Positions 16,712-26,114 of a DNA stretch of 64,000 nucleotides are shown piece after piece. This DNA comes from JAHFPN01 sp963765745 (GTDB lineage Bacteria > Pseudomonadota > Alphaproteobacteria > Rhizobiales > Xanthobacteraceae). The notes below the pieces were generated by a model. That model did not search any database, had not been told where the DNA came from, and worked only from the letters and a program-made list of their open reading frames with translations. The translations under genes were made by a program, and so were the position numbers. Within the stretch, counting starts at the first letter, position 1; each line of letters begins with the position of its first letter. The stretch spans positions 186,001-250,000 of the forward strand of contig CAVXXM010000004.1 in assembly GCA_963765745.1 (NCBI GenBank), given 5' to 3'.

Positions 16712-18056
16712 ATGGCCGATACCTTCGACCTGATTCTCGCCGGCGGCACCGTCGTCAACCAGGACGGCGCGGGGGTGCGCGACATCGGCATCCGCGACGG
16801 CAAGATCGCGGCGATCGGCGGGCTTTCCGGCGCCTCGGCCGGTGAAGCCATCGATTGCCACGGCCTGCACGTGCTGCCGGGCGTCATCGACACCCAGGTG
16901 CATTTCCGCGAACCCGGCTTCACCCACAAGGAAGACCTGGAAACCGGCTCGCGCGCGGCCGTGCTCGGCGGCGTCACCGGCGTGTTCGAAATGCCCAATA
17001 CCGAGCCGCCGACCATCGGCGCCTCGGCGCTGGCCGACAAAATCCGCCGCGCGCGCGGGCGCATGCATTGTGATTTCGCCTTCTTCGTCGGCGGCACGCC
17101 CACCAACGTGCCGGACCTGCCCGAGCTCGAGCGGATGCCCGGCTGCGCCGGCGTCAAGGTGTTCATGGGCTCCTCGACCGGCAAGCTGCTGATCCCCGAT
17201 GACGAGAGCCTGCGCGCGATTCTGCGCGTCATCCGCCGCCGCGCCTCGTTCCACTCCGAGGATGAGCCGCGGCTCGAGGAGCGCAAGCACCTGCGCGTCG
17301 CGGGCGACCCGAGCTCGCACCCGGTCTGGCGCGATCCGGTCGTGGCGCTGCGCGCCACCACGCGGCTCATTTCGCTCGCCCGCGAGACCGGCAAGCGCGT
17401 GCATGTGCTGCATATTTCGACGGCCGAAGAGATGGATTTGCTCGCCCAGCACCGCGACATCGCCAGCGTCGAGGCGACGCCGCAGCATCTCACGCTGGTG
17501 GCGCCCGATTGCTACGAGCGGCTCGGCACACTCGCGGTGATGAACCCGCCCTTGCGCGACGAGCGGCACCGCGAAGCGATCTGGCGCGCGCTATCGAGCG
17601 GCATCGTGGACGTGCTCGGCTCCGATCACGCCCCGCATACGCTGGCCGAGAAGGCCAAACCCTATCCTTCGAGCCCTTCAGGGCTCACCGGCGTGCAGAC
17701 GCTGGTGCCGATCATGCTCGACCACGTGGTGGCCGGGAGGCTTACGCTCGAGCGCTTCGTCGACCTCACCAGCGCTGGCCCCGCGCGCATTTTCGGCATC
17801 GCAAGCAAGGGCCGCATCGCCGCCGGCTTCGATGCCGACTTCACCGTGGTCGACTTGAAGCGCCAGGAGACCATCCGCAACTGGCTGATCGCCTCGCGCT
17901 GCGGCTGGACGCCTTATGACGGAATGAAAGTCACCGGCTGGCCGGTCGGCACGTTCGTGCGCGGGCGTGCGGGTGATGTGGCAGGGCGAAGTGCTCGCGC
18001 GCGGCACCGGCGCCCCGATCCGCTTCCACGAAGCGATGGGCAGCGCGACGGCCTGA
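16712..18056 (+). CDS. pyrC: Dihydroorotase (class I amidohydrolase), frameshifted near C-terminus
   Basis: Zinc amidohydrolase of pyrimidine synthesis (carbamoyl aspartate to dihydroorotate). Metal-binding DTQVHFREPGFTHKEDLETG, FEMPNTEP, KVFMGSSTGKL, VHVLHISTAEE and LGSDHAPHTLAEK are present. The lysine usually carboxylated in class I enzymes appears to be in KVFMGSS. The C-terminal 30 residues (VMWQGEVLARGTGAPIRFHE) are one frame away: an extra base lies near 17968 in GGGCGTGCGGGTG. The corrected protein is about 447 aa and ends at TGA 18054-18056. An allantoinase or hydantoinase assignment is less likely given the motif spacing. The symbol pyrC follows usual rhizobial naming. Confidence 0.85.
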
Positions 18057-18061
18057 TCTTT

Positions 18062-18664
18062 TCAATCTCCCGCCACGAAGAATTGCCACGCGCCGTTCGG
18101 CGCAATGCCGACGCGATAGAACACATAGGCGCCGAATTCCTGCATTTCCTTCCAGTCGGAGCCGGTGACGAGCTTGAACAGCTCGACCTTCTGCTCCGGC
18201 GTGAGCTGCGCCAGCGGGATGCCGACGAAATAGGGCCACACGTACATTTCCTGCGGCGTGCCGCGGTCGAGCAGCACGAACGGACTCTCCAGCACCTCGA
18301 CCAGGATCGAGAGCGCCTCGATCCCTTCGCTGTCCGGGTAGCTCGATTTCCAGTATTCGAGCGGATCCTTCTCGCCGCCGAACGAAAATACCGGCATCGC
18401 GTCGGCGGCCTTCATCAAGGCGGCGACCTTGGCCGCGTCGCCGGTCTTGGCCGCGGCGAGGATGCGCTCGCGCATGGCGCGCACCGGCTCGGGCAGCTTC
18501 GCAGGATCGCGGACGATCTCGGGAAGCGGGGCGTTCGGTTGCGCGCTCTTGGCGGGCGGCGCGATGCGCGGTGGTGTGAGCGTCTCCGTGCGCGCCGGCG
18601 CCTGCGCGAGCACCGGCGTGGCAAGGAAGACGATCAGCAGGAGAGCGACGATTGTGCGGCCCAT
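18062..18664 (-). CDS. Secreted protein of unknown function
   Basis: 200 aa from ATG 18664 with a signal peptide (MGRTIVALLLIVFLATPVLA, cleavage after LAQA). A proline-rich linker follows, then a compact domain with FSFGGEKDPLEYWKSSYPD and WKEMQEFGAYVFYRVGIAPN. The C-terminal MYVWPYFVG and GAWQFFVAGD segments are aromatic-rich and resemble conserved rhizobial periplasmic proteins, but I cannot name the family. It is the last gene of a reverse set starting with the Nudix gene at 20102 and ends 5 bp from the dihydroorotase stop. Confidence 0.72.
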   Translation of the reverse strand: MGRTIVALLLIVFLATPVLAQAPARTETLTPPRIAPPAKSAQPNAPLPEIVRDPAKLPEPVRAMRERILAAAKTGDAAKVAALMKAADAMPVFSFGGEKDPLEYWKSSYPDSEGIEALSILVEVLESPFVLLDRGTPQEMYVWPYFVGIPLAQLTPEQKVELFKLVTGSDWKEMQEFGAYVFYRVGIAPNGAWQFFVAGD

Positions 18665-18719
18665 GGCGGGTTCCCCGCTTGAGCCTAGCCGAGCCCACGT
18701 CCGGGCGCGAGCGGTTGGC

Positions 18720-19046
18720 TTACTGCCGGCCGCGATTGATGGTGAATTCGCCGCCGCGGATGCGCTTGCCGAGGCCCTCGGCGAAGGTCGCCGTGGCTTC
18801 TTCGCCATAGGTGGTGACCAGCTCGCCCAGTGCCGTGAAAAGCGCCACCTGTGCCAGGCAATCGCCGTCGATGCCGTCGAGGCGCGCCTCGGCCCAGGCG
18901 TCCGAAAGATAGGCGAGCGCCGCGCGGCGCTCGTCGGCCGAGCCGTTTTCCGCGTCGTCCCCAAGGACGACAGCCATTGCAATGTCCCGCAAGTTTTTGC
19001 TCCGCCGACGCGCCGTTTCCCAGTCGCGAAACATAATCGGGCGCAT
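18720..19046 (-). CDS. Conserved small hypothetical protein
   Basis: 108 aa from ATG 19046; an alternative ATG at 19034 gives MFRDWETARRRSKNLRDIA. Mostly helical, acidic in the middle (LGDDAENGSADERRAALAY, WAEARLDGIDGDCLAQ), with no signal peptide or membrane segment, so probably cytosolic. I do not recognise a domain. It sits between two secreted-protein genes on the same strand with 54-56 bp gaps. Confidence 0.6.
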   Translation of the reverse strand: MRPIMFRDWETARRRSKNLRDIAMAVVLGDDAENGSADERRAALAYLSDAWAEARLDGIDGDCLAQVALFTALGELVTTYGEEATATFAEGLGKRIRGGEFTINRGRQ

Positions 19047-19102
19047 TCCGGCCGTCGCCTTGGACCTTTAAAGAAGGTTAACGCGTGCGCTCGGTTTCCC
19101 GC

Positions 19103-19648
19103 CTAATAGCTATAACGGGTTGCGATGTCCCTCGAAAGCCGCGCGCCTTCGCCGAGGAAACGTTCGATGGCGAGTCCGGCGGCGTCGGTGCAGCTCCTAT
19201 AGGTCTGCTCGTAGGTAAAATAGCCGCGGTTGAAGCTCGCGATCATCCGGCCGCGGCGCTCGGGCGCGGGTTGCTCGGCTTCGAGCAGCTGTTCCATCTC
19301 TCCGCGCCAGCGGCCGCTCTCGACCGAGGCGCCGCAGAGCGGGCGCAGATAGTGCAAGGCGCCGAGGATTTCCGAAAGCCGTGCCATCTCGCCTTCATAG
19401 GGCGGCGGGGCGCCTTCGATGCGCGGCGGAACCTGCTGCGGGCCGCGCAATGCCGCCTTCGGCTGCCCCGGCGCGCGCGGCACGACCGGGCGCGGCGCGC
19501 CGAAAAAGTCGCGTGGCGGGGGTGGCGGCGGCGCACCGCGCAGCGGAATATCGCGCGGCGGAAACAATTGCTGGAACAGGCCTTGCGCTGCGGCGGGCGC
19601 GGCGAGAACAAGCGCGAGCGCGCAGGCGAGGAGAGCGCGGCGGATCAT
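19103..19648 (-). CDS. TIGR02301 family secreted protein
   Basis: 181 aa from ATG 19648: signal peptide (MIRRALLACALALVLAAPAA), a proline-rich spacer, and the conserved C-terminal block LSEILGALHYLRPLCGASVE, FNRGYFTYEQTYRSCTDAAG and LGEGARLSRDIATRY that defines the rhizobial TIGR02301 family. Two conserved cysteines could form a disulfide. Function is unknown; the family is essentially restricted to Hyphomicrobiales, which supports the lineage call. It follows the Nudix gene by 40 bp. Confidence 0.85.
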   Translation of the reverse strand: MIRRALLACALALVLAAPAAAQGLFQQLFPPRDIPLRGAPPPPPPRDFFGAPRPVVPRAPGQPKAALRGPQQVPPRIEGAPPPYEGEMARLSEILGALHYLRPLCGASVESGRWRGEMEQLLEAEQPAPERRGRMIASFNRGYFTYEQTYRSCTDAAGLAIERFLGEGARLSRDIATRYSY

Positions 19649-19688
19649 GGCCGGGTCTATGCCCCCGATCTGCGGCAGGAACAAGCCA

Positions 19689-20102
19689 TCAGCCGATCAG
19701 GCGCCTCGCCGCTGCGACGATCTCGGCAAGGCCTTCGGTGGTCTTGAGTTCTCCGATCTTGCCGGGCTCGATCCAGCGCACTTCGACGGCCTCGGGGCCG
19801 GTCTTCGGCTCGCCCGCGCGCCAGCGCGCGGCGAAAGCCTGGATGCGGAAGCGTGCGACTACAACGCCATCCCTGCCGCGCCACACGGCCTCGCGCTCGC
19901 CGGCGGGCGCCACGATCTCGGCTTCGACGCCGACTTCCTCGCGCAGTTCTCGAAGCGCCGCCTGCTCGGCGGTCTCGCCCGGCTCGATGCGGCCGCCTGG
20001 CAGGCTCCACAGTCGCGGCTGCGTACGCAAGGCAAGAAGCACCTTGCCGTCGCGGAAGACGGCGATGCTCGCCGCCGGAATCGGATTGTCGCTTTGGCTC
20101 AT
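19689..20102 (-). CDS. Nudix hydrolase
   Basis: 137 aa. Complete Nudix box GRIEPGETAEQAALRELREE followed by VG, with all catalytic glutamates. The N-terminal AASIAVFRDGKVLLALRTQP and the PGG before the box resemble MutT/ADP-ribose pyrophosphatase-type enzymes that cleave nucleoside diphosphates linked to another moiety. The substrate cannot be predicted from the sequence. It is divergent from the YedK-type gene with 28 bp between starts. Confidence 0.9.
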   Translation of the reverse strand: MSQSDNPIPAASIAVFRDGKVLLALRTQPRLWSLPGGRIEPGETAEQAALRELREEVGVEAEIVAPAGEREAVWRGRDGVVVARFRIQAFAARWRAGEPKTGPEAVEVRWIEPGKIGELKTTEGLAEIVAAARRLIG

Positions 20103-20130
20103 CGCGCCGAAGTCATATCATCTCGCCGCC

Positions 20131-20811
20131 ATGTGCGGACGCTACATGCTGACCTCGACGCCGGAGATGCTACGGCAGCATTTCAGCTATCCGGAACAGC
20201 CGGATTTCCCGCCGCGCTATAACGTGGCGCCCGCGCAGCCGGTCGCCATCGTGCGGTTTGTGGCGGGCAAGCGGCAATTCGCGCTGGTGCGCTGGGGCCT
20301 GATTCCCTCCTGGGTCAAGGACCCGCGCGAGTTCGCGCTGCTGATCAATGCGCGGATCGAAGGCGTCCTCGACAAGCCCTCGTTCAGGAACGCGATCCGG
20401 CGGCGGCGCTGCCTGGTGCCGGCCGATGGTTTCTACGAGTGGCAAAAAACGGCGCGCGGCAAGCGGCCTTTCGCCATCCGCCCGCGCTCGGCCGGTCCGG
20501 TGGCGTTCGCCGGGATCTGGGAGACCTGGGCCGACCGCGACGGCGGCGAGATCGACACCATGGCGATCATTACCTGTCCAGCCAACAAGACGCTGGCATC
20601 GATCCATGACCGGATGCCGGCTTTGGTGCCGCCCGAGCATTTCGACGCGTGGCTCGATGTGGAGAAAGTCGACGCCGAGACGGCGCTCGCGCTGATCGGG
20701 CCGGCGCTGGAGGATTTCTTCGAGGCCTACGAGATTTCGACGCGCGTGAACAAGGCGGAGAACGAAGGGCCAGAATTGGTCGAGCCGCTTAAAGCACCTT
20801 CCCGGGATTGA
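20131..20811 (+). CDS. SOS response-associated peptidase (YedK/HMCES, SRAP)
   Basis: 226 aa. SRAP domain: Cys2 in MCGRYMLTS (forms a thiazolidine crosslink to abasic DNA), the asparagine in LLINARIEGV, the glutamate in DGFYEWQK, and the histidine in SIHDRMPALV. Family members shield abasic sites in single-stranded DNA. Start ATG 20131 is fixed because Cys2 must follow the removed methionine. Its 3' end overlaps the convergent FAD oxidase gene by 23 bp. Confidence 0.93.
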   Translation: MCGRYMLTSTPEMLRQHFSYPEQPDFPPRYNVAPAQPVAIVRFVAGKRQFALVRWGLIPSWVKDPREFALLINARIEGVLDKPSFRNAIRRRRCLVPADGFYEWQKTARGKRPFAIRPRSAGPVAFAGIWETWADRDGGEIDTMAIITCPANKTLASIHDRMPALVPPEHFDAWLDVEKVDAETALALIGPALEDFFEAYEISTRVNKAENEGPELVEPLKAPSRD

Positions 20812-22216
20812 GAATCCCGTTCGGGTCGAGCGTGCGCTTGATCGCGCGCATCAGGTCGAGCTCGACCGGGTCCTTCACGCCGGGCAGCAGCTTCCGTTTC
20901 ATCACGCCGATGCCGTGCTCGGCCGAGATCGAGCCGCCGAGCCGCATGACGATCTCGTAAACCACCGCGTTCACCTCGTCCCAGCGGGCGAGGAACTTCT
21001 GCGGGTCGGCGCCCTCGGGTTGCGCGAAATTGTAGTGGATGTTGCCGTCTCCGATATGGCCGAACGCCACCGGCTTTCCGCCGGGGATGAGTTTGGCGAG
21101 CGCGGCCTCGGCTTGCTCGATGAACGCAGGCACCGCCGAGACCGGCACCGAAATGTCGTGCTTGACGCCGGCACCGAGCGTCTTCTGCAGCTCCGCGACG
21201 CCCGCGCGTAATTTGCGAAACGCGAGGCGCTGCGCTTCGCTGCTGCCAAGCACGGCGTCGCCGACGATGCCGCGCCTGGTGCCCTCGGCGAGCAGGTCCT
21301 CGAGCGCGGCGCGCAGATCCTGCTGCATCGGCGAGGTGAGCTCGATCAGCACGTACCAGGGATAGGGCTTGGCGAGCGGGTCGCGCGCGCCCGGCAGGTG
21401 CTTCGCGGTGTACTCGATGGAAATGCGCTGCATCAACTCGAACGTGGTGACCATGTTTCCGGCGCGCGATTGCGCGAGCATCAGCAGCGCAAGCGCGTCC
21501 TTGGGGCTCGCGAGCCCCACGACCGCGGTCTCGACCGTGCGCGGCGCGGGAAAAAGCTTCAGCACCGCCGCGGTGATGATGCCAAGCGTGCCTTCCGCGC
21601 CGACGAAAAGATGGCGCAGGTCGTAGCCGGTATTGTCCTTCTTGAGCTTGCGCAGCCCCCGCCAGATGCGCCCGTCGGCGAGCACCACTTCGAGCCCGAG
21701 CACGAGGTCGCGCGCGACGCCGTAGGACAGCGCTTGCAGGCCGCCGGCATTGGTCGAAAGATTTCCGCCGATGGTGCAGGAGCCCTCGGCGCCGAGCGAG
21801 AGCGGGAAGAAGCGCTCCTTGGCCGCCGCCGCTTCCTGCGCGCGCTGCAGCACCACGCCCGACTCGCAGGTCATGGTATTGGCGGCGACGTCGATCTCGC
21901 GGATCTTGTCGAGCCGTTGAGTGGAAATCACGATCGCGCGCTCGTCGAACGGCGTCTGCGCGCCCACAAGGCCCGTATTGCCGCCCTGCGGCACGATCGG
22001 CGTCCGGGTTTCCTGCGCGAGCTTCACGATAGCGGCGACCTCTTCGGTCGAGCCGGGCCGGAGCACCGCCGCCGCGCACCCGTGATAGAGGTCGCGCTGT
22101 TCGGTGAGGAACGGCGCCATCGCGCTTGCTTCGCGCAGCGAATATTTCTCGCCGACGATCGCGGTGAACCGGTCGATGGGCGTGGCGGCGGCGGGCTTTC
22201 CGGCGGGCTTGTTCAT
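20789..22216 (-). CDS. FAD-binding 2-hydroxyacid dehydrogenase (GlcD/D2HGDH-like)
   Basis: 475 aa. PCMH-type FAD domain (IVPQGGNTGLVGAQTP, SLGAEGSCTIGGNLSTNAGG, EGTLGIITAAVLKL), then the FAD_oxidase C domain with the metal-site residues GHIGDGNIHYNF, and the C-terminal SAEHGIGVMKR and DPNGILNPGKVL. This is the family of D-lactate, glycolate and D-2-hydroxyglutarate dehydrogenases. The single-chain form without GlcE/GlcF partners favours the D-2-hydroxyglutarate or D-lactate type. It begins 19 bp after the tsaC stop on the same strand. Confidence 0.88.
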   Translation of the reverse strand: MNKPAGKPAAATPIDRFTAIVGEKYSLREASAMAPFLTEQRDLYHGCAAAVLRPGSTEEVAAIVKLAQETRTPIVPQGGNTGLVGAQTPFDERAIVISTQRLDKIREIDVAANTMTCESGVVLQRAQEAAAAKERFFPLSLGAEGSCTIGGNLSTNAGGLQALSYGVARDLVLGLEVVLADGRIWRGLRKLKKDNTGYDLRHLFVGAEGTLGIITAAVLKLFPAPRTVETAVVGLASPKDALALLMLAQSRAGNMVTTFELMQRISIEYTAKHLPGARDPLAKPYPWYVLIELTSPMQQDLRAALEDLLAEGTRRGIVGDAVLGSSEAQRLAFRKLRAGVAELQKTLGAGVKHDISVPVSAVPAFIEQAEAALAKLIPGGKPVAFGHIGDGNIHYNFAQPEGADPQKFLARWDEVNAVVYEIVMRLGGSISAEHGIGVMKRKLLPGVKDPVELDLMRAIKRTLDPNGILNPGKVL

Positions 22217-22235
22217 GGTGCGACCTTAGCAGAAT

Positions 22236-23225
22236 TCATCGGCGCGGAACGGCCGCGCGGCCGAGCCGGTCATTGATGGCCTCGCCCAGACCCTCGTGCG
22301 GGATCGGGGCAACGGCGATGGTAGTAGCACCGGCAACATCGAGAGCGCGCAGGTGTGCGAAGAGATTGGCCGCCGCCTCCACGAGATCGCCCTTCTCGGA
22401 AAGGTCGAGCACGCGGGAAGCGTTCTCGGCGCCCTTGGGCTTTACTCCACCAAACATGAGCAGCGCCTCGCCGGGGCGCACTTCGGCTGCGTCGAGCCGC
22501 AGCTTCGTCCGCGGCGCGTAGTGCGAAGCCAGCATGCCCGGCGCGCTGACTTCGCCGGAAGGAGCGTCGGCGAGCGGGCTGCCCAGCACCCGCTCGATCT
22601 CCGCGCGCGGGATGCCACCAAGACGCAAGAGTCGGGGAGTGGCGGACGTGCAATCGATAATCGTCGACTCGATCCCCATCGGCGTCGGCCCGCCATCGAG
22701 CACCGCGTCGATGCTTCCCGACAGATCCGAGAGAACGTGTTCCGCCGTCGTCGGAGAGACATGGCCCGAGCGGTTGGCGCTCGGCGCCGCCACCGGCTTT
22801 CCGAGCGCCGCAAGCAACGCGCGCGCCATCGGATGCGCCGGAACGCGTAGCGCCACGGTATCCAGCCCGGCCCGCGCGAGGTCGCAGACCAGGCAATCGG
22901 CCGCCGCGCGCACCACCAGCGTCAGCGCTCCCGGCCAGCATTTCGCCGCCAAACGTTCGGCATTGCTGTCGAATGTGCCAAGACTCCTTGCGGCCGCTAC
23001 GTCAAGCACGTGTGCGATCAGCGGATTGAAGCGCGGCCGTCCCTTGGCCGCGAACAGCCGGGCTACCGCAATCGGGTCGGCCGCATCGGCGCCGAGCCCG
23101 TAGACCGTCTCGGTCGGGAACGCCACGAGCGCGCCCTCGCCAAGCATCCGCGCGGCTTCGGCGATGCCTGCCGCGTCAGCGGGAAGCCTCCGGGTCGCCA
23201 AGGTGGAGTTTGTCTTCTCTGTCAT
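22236..23225 (-). CDS. tsaC: Threonylcarbamoyl-AMP synthase (Sua5/YrdC/TsaC)
   Basis: 329 aa. The N-terminal YrdC domain (GALVAFPTETVYGLGADA, FAAKGRPRFNPLIAHV, CWPGALTLVV, ALRVPAHP, PVAAPSANRSGHVSPT) makes threonylcarbamoyl-AMP for the t6A tRNA modification. The second, Sua5 domain follows SGEVSAPGMLASHYAPRTKL. The two-domain length is normal for Sua5 rather than short TsaC. Likely essential. Divergent from the acyl-CoA dehydrogenase with 107 bp between starts. Confidence 0.94.
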   Translation of the reverse strand: MTEKTNSTLATRRLPADAAGIAEAARMLGEGALVAFPTETVYGLGADAADPIAVARLFAAKGRPRFNPLIAHVLDVAAARSLGTFDSNAERLAAKCWPGALTLVVRAAADCLVCDLARAGLDTVALRVPAHPMARALLAALGKPVAAPSANRSGHVSPTTAEHVLSDLSGSIDAVLDGGPTPMGIESTIIDCTSATPRLLRLGGIPRAEIERVLGSPLADAPSGEVSAPGMLASHYAPRTKLRLDAAEVRPGEALLMFGGVKPKGAENASRVLDLSEKGDLVEAAANLFAHLRALDVAGATTIAVAPIPHEGLGEAINDRLGRAAVPRR

Positions 23226-23332
23226 TGACGGTCGTTTCGTGCGCGGCCACTCTCAGCCGAGCGGGGCTTCTCGGCCCTGGCAAAGCCTCGGTCAAGCCGC
23301 GGCCGCAAGAACTTCAAGTAAGGGAGAAGCCC

Positions 23333-25123
23333 GTGACCTACAGCGCGCCCGTCGACGAGACGGTCTTCTTTCTCGATCATTGCACCAGCCTGAAGAAGCT
23401 CGCCAGCAGCGGGGCCATCGCCGACCTCACGCCCGACCTGGTGCAGAGCGTGCTCGAAGAAGCCGGCAAGTTCGCCGGCGAGGTGCTCGCGCCCATGAAC
23501 CGCATCGGCGACGTCGAAGGCGCGCATTTCGCCAACGGCAAGGTGACGATGCCCAAGGGCTGGATCGAAGCCTATCGCGCCTGGGCCGGCGCTGGCTGGA
23601 GCGCGGTCACGGCGCCGACCGAATGGGGCGGGCAGGGGCTGCCGACCATGCTCAACGCCGCCTGCATCGAATTCTGGAACTCGGCCTGCATGTCGTTCGC
23701 CATCGGGCCGGTGGTTTCCATGGCGGCGATCGAGGCGTTCCACGTCCACGGCAACGAGACGCTGAAGCGGATGTATCTGGAGAAGATCGTCACCGGCGAG
23801 TGGATGGCCACGATGCAGCTCACCGAGCCTCAGGCCGGCACGGATTTGTCATTGCTGCGCACGAAAGCGACGCGCCAGGAGGACGGCACCTACCGGCTGC
23901 AGGGCACGAAGATTTTCATCACTTATGGCGAGCACGATTTGACCGACAACATCATCCATTTCGTGCTCGCGCGGCTGCCCGACGCGCCGCCGGGCAACAA
24001 GGGCATCTCGCTTTTCCTGGTGCCGAAGTGCCTGGTCAAGGGCGACGGCACACTCGGGCCCAGGAACGACGTTCGCTGCGCTTCGATCGAGCACAAGATG
24101 GGCATCCACGCTTCGCCGACCTGCGTCATGGTCTATGGCGATAACGAGGGCGCGCTCGGCTATCTGATCGGCGAGGAGAACAAGGGCCTCGCCTGCATGT
24201 TCACCATGATGAATAACGCCCGCCTCGCGGTCGGCGTGCAGGGCGTCGGCATCGCCGAGCGAGCGACGCAACAGGCCCTGAATTTCGCGCGCGAGCGGAA
24301 ACAGGGCCGCGCGCCGGGCTCCGGCGACGACGCCAGCCCGATCATCGCGCACCCCGACGTCAAACGCATGCTGATGACCATGCGCGCGCTGACCAACGCC
24401 TCGCGCGCGATTTGCCTGAAAAACGCCGACGCCATCGACCGCGCGCATTTTTCCGCGGACGAAGGCGAGCGCTATGTGGCGCAGGAGGAGGCCAACCTGC
24501 TGACGCCGGTCTCCAAGGCATTCTCCACCGACTCCGGCATCGAGGTGAGTTCGCTCGGCATCCAGGTGCATGGCGGCATGGGCTATATCGAGGAGACCGG
24601 CGCCGCCCAGCATTATCGCGATGCGCGCATCGCCGCGATCTACGAAGGCACCAATGGCATCCAGGCCATGGATCTGGTGACGCGCAAGATCGGGCAATCC
24701 GAAGGCAAGACGATGCAGCGCATGCTTGCGGGGTTCCGCGATACCGCGCGGCGGCTCGCGACCCTCAAGGATCCGGCCTTCGGTGCCATCGCGCCGCGGC
24801 TCTCCGAAGCGATCGACGCGCTCGAGCGCGCAACCACGCATCTGCAGACCGCGCTCGGCAAGAAGCCCAACGACGCGCTCGCCGGCGCCACGCCTTTTAC
24901 GCGGCTGTTCGGGCTGGTGGCGGGTGCCGCTTATCTCACCGAAGCCGCGCAGGCCGCGAAGCTCTCGATGGCGACCGGCAATGACGATCCCGGGCATCTC
25001 GCGCGCATCGCCACCGCTCGCTTCTTCGCCGAGAACATCTTGCCCCAGGCCGGCGGGCTGGAGCGCATCGTCGTTTCCGGCGCCGAGTCGGTGATGCAGT
25101 CGGATTTCGTGCTTTCGGCCTGA
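23333..25123 (+). CDS. Acyl-CoA dehydrogenase, ~600-aa class
   Basis: 596-aa flavoprotein catalysing alpha,beta-dehydrogenation of acyl-CoA. GTG 23333 (TYSAPVDETVFFLDHC follows) is chosen for its AGGGAGA ribosome site and because this class starts with that motif. Motifs: MATMQLTEPQAGTDLSLLRT (FAD/substrate), MGIHASPTCVMVYGD, and the C-terminal QVHGGMGYIEETGAAQHYRD and IAAIYEGTNGIQAMDLV with the catalytic glutamate region. The extended C-terminal helical domain marks the 600-residue FadE-like/DUF class often used for medium- and long-chain substrates. The SDR gene follows at 7 bp. Confidence 0.92.
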   Translation: MTYSAPVDETVFFLDHCTSLKKLASSGAIADLTPDLVQSVLEEAGKFAGEVLAPMNRIGDVEGAHFANGKVTMPKGWIEAYRAWAGAGWSAVTAPTEWGGQGLPTMLNAACIEFWNSACMSFAIGPVVSMAAIEAFHVHGNETLKRMYLEKIVTGEWMATMQLTEPQAGTDLSLLRTKATRQEDGTYRLQGTKIFITYGEHDLTDNIIHFVLARLPDAPPGNKGISLFLVPKCLVKGDGTLGPRNDVRCASIEHKMGIHASPTCVMVYGDNEGALGYLIGEENKGLACMFTMMNNARLAVGVQGVGIAERATQQALNFARERKQGRAPGSGDDASPIIAHPDVKRMLMTMRALTNASRAICLKNADAIDRAHFSADEGERYVAQEEANLLTPVSKAFSTDSGIEVSSLGIQVHGGMGYIEETGAAQHYRDARIAAIYEGTNGIQAMDLVTRKIGQSEGKTMQRMLAGFRDTARRLATLKDPAFGAIAPRLSEAIDALERATTHLQTALGKKPNDALAGATPFTRLFGLVAGAAYLTEAAQAAKLSMATGNDDPGHLARIATARFFAENILPQAGGLERIVVSGAESVMQSDFVLSA

Positions 25124-25130
25124 GGGTTCC

Positions 25131-26003
25131 ATGTCGCTCAAGGGAAAAACGCTCTTCATCACCGGCGCCTCGCGCGGCATCGGTCTTGCGATCGCGCTGC
25201 GCGCGGCCAAAGACGGCGCCAATATCGCCATCGCGGCGAAAACCGATCAGCCGCACCCGAAGCTGGAAGGCACCATCCACACCGCGGCCAAGGACATCGA
25301 AGCCGCCGGCGGCAAGGCCTTGCCGCTACAGGTGGACGTGCGCGACGAGATGCAAGTGGCCGCCGCGCTGAAGAAGACGGCCGAGCATTTCGGCGGCGTC
25401 GACATCGTGGTGAACAACGCGTCCGCGATCCAGCTCACCAGGACGCCCGAGACCGACATGAAGCGCTACGATCTGATGCACCAGATCAACACCCGCGGCA
25501 CCTTCGTGGTCTCCAAGTTCGCGATCCCGTATCTGGAGAAGGCGGCAAACCCGCACATCCTCGCCATCTCGCCACCGCTCGACATGAAGGAGCGCTGGTT
25601 CGCGCCGCACGTGGCCTACACCATGGCCAAATTCGGCATGAGCCAGGTGATGCTGGGTCTGGCCGGCGAATTGCGCTCGAAGGGCATCGCGGCGAACGCG
25701 CTCTGGCCACGCACCACGATCGCGACCGCCGCGATCCGGAACCTCTTGGGCGGCGACGCGGTGATGCGCATGAGTAGGAAGCCCGAGATCATCGCCGAGG
25801 CAGCCTGGCGCATTTTCCAGAAGCCGGCCAAGCAGTTCACCGGCAATTTCCTGATCGACGACACCTTCCTGGCCGGCGAGGGCATCACCGATTTCGACCA
25901 GTACCGGGTCGATCCCACGCAATCACTGGCGCCCGACTTCTTCGTGCCGGAAGACGCCAAGCCGCCGGCGAGCGTCAATTTGGGGCCGGTCAAAAAAACC
26001 TAA
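25131..26003 (+). CDS. SDR oxidoreductase (HSDL2-like)
   Basis: 290 aa. NAD(P)-binding GKTLFITGASRGIGLAIALR, the NNASAIQL motif, and ALWPRTTIATAA. The catalytic YxxxK is VAYTMAKFGMS, while the usual serine is in LAISPPLDMK. This form matches hydroxysteroid dehydrogenase-like 2 proteins, linked to fatty-acid metabolism. Start ATG 25131 lies 7 bp after the acyl-CoA dehydrogenase stop, so the pair is an operon with a probable shared lipid role. A 101-bp palindrome follows immediately. Confidence 0.88.
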   Translation: MSLKGKTLFITGASRGIGLAIALRAAKDGANIAIAAKTDQPHPKLEGTIHTAAKDIEAAGGKALPLQVDVRDEMQVAAALKKTAEHFGGVDIVVNNASAIQLTRTPETDMKRYDLMHQINTRGTFVVSKFAIPYLEKAANPHILAISPPLDMKERWFAPHVAYTMAKFGMSQVMLGLAGELRSKGIAANALWPRTTIATAAIRNLLGGDAVMRMSRKPEIIAEAAWRIFQKPAKQFTGNFLIDDTFLAGEGITDFDQYRVDPTQSLAPDFFVPEDAKPPASVNLGPVKKT

Positions 26004-26006
26004 TCT

Positions 26007-26107
26007 GTCATTCCGGGGCGCGGGCGAAGCCCGCGAGCCCGGAATCCATATTCGCTGACGGTGGTTATGGATTCCGGGCTCGCCGCTACGCGGCGCCCCG
26101 GAATGAC
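26007..26107. repeat. 101-bp palindromic dispersed repeat between convergent genes
   Basis: Both ends are GTCATTCCGGGGCGC / GCGCCCCGGAATGAC, and the inner part of each arm carries CGAGCCCGGAATCCATA in inverted orientation. Each arm has its own small hairpin (GGGCGAAGCCC left, CGCTACGCGG-type right), so the arms differ only in those loops. The element fills the gap between the SDR and metallo-beta-lactamase stops, as expected for a bidirectional terminator or REP-like unit. A shorter relative is at 7808-7845. Confidence 0.88.
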
Positions 26108-26114
26108 ACGGTGG

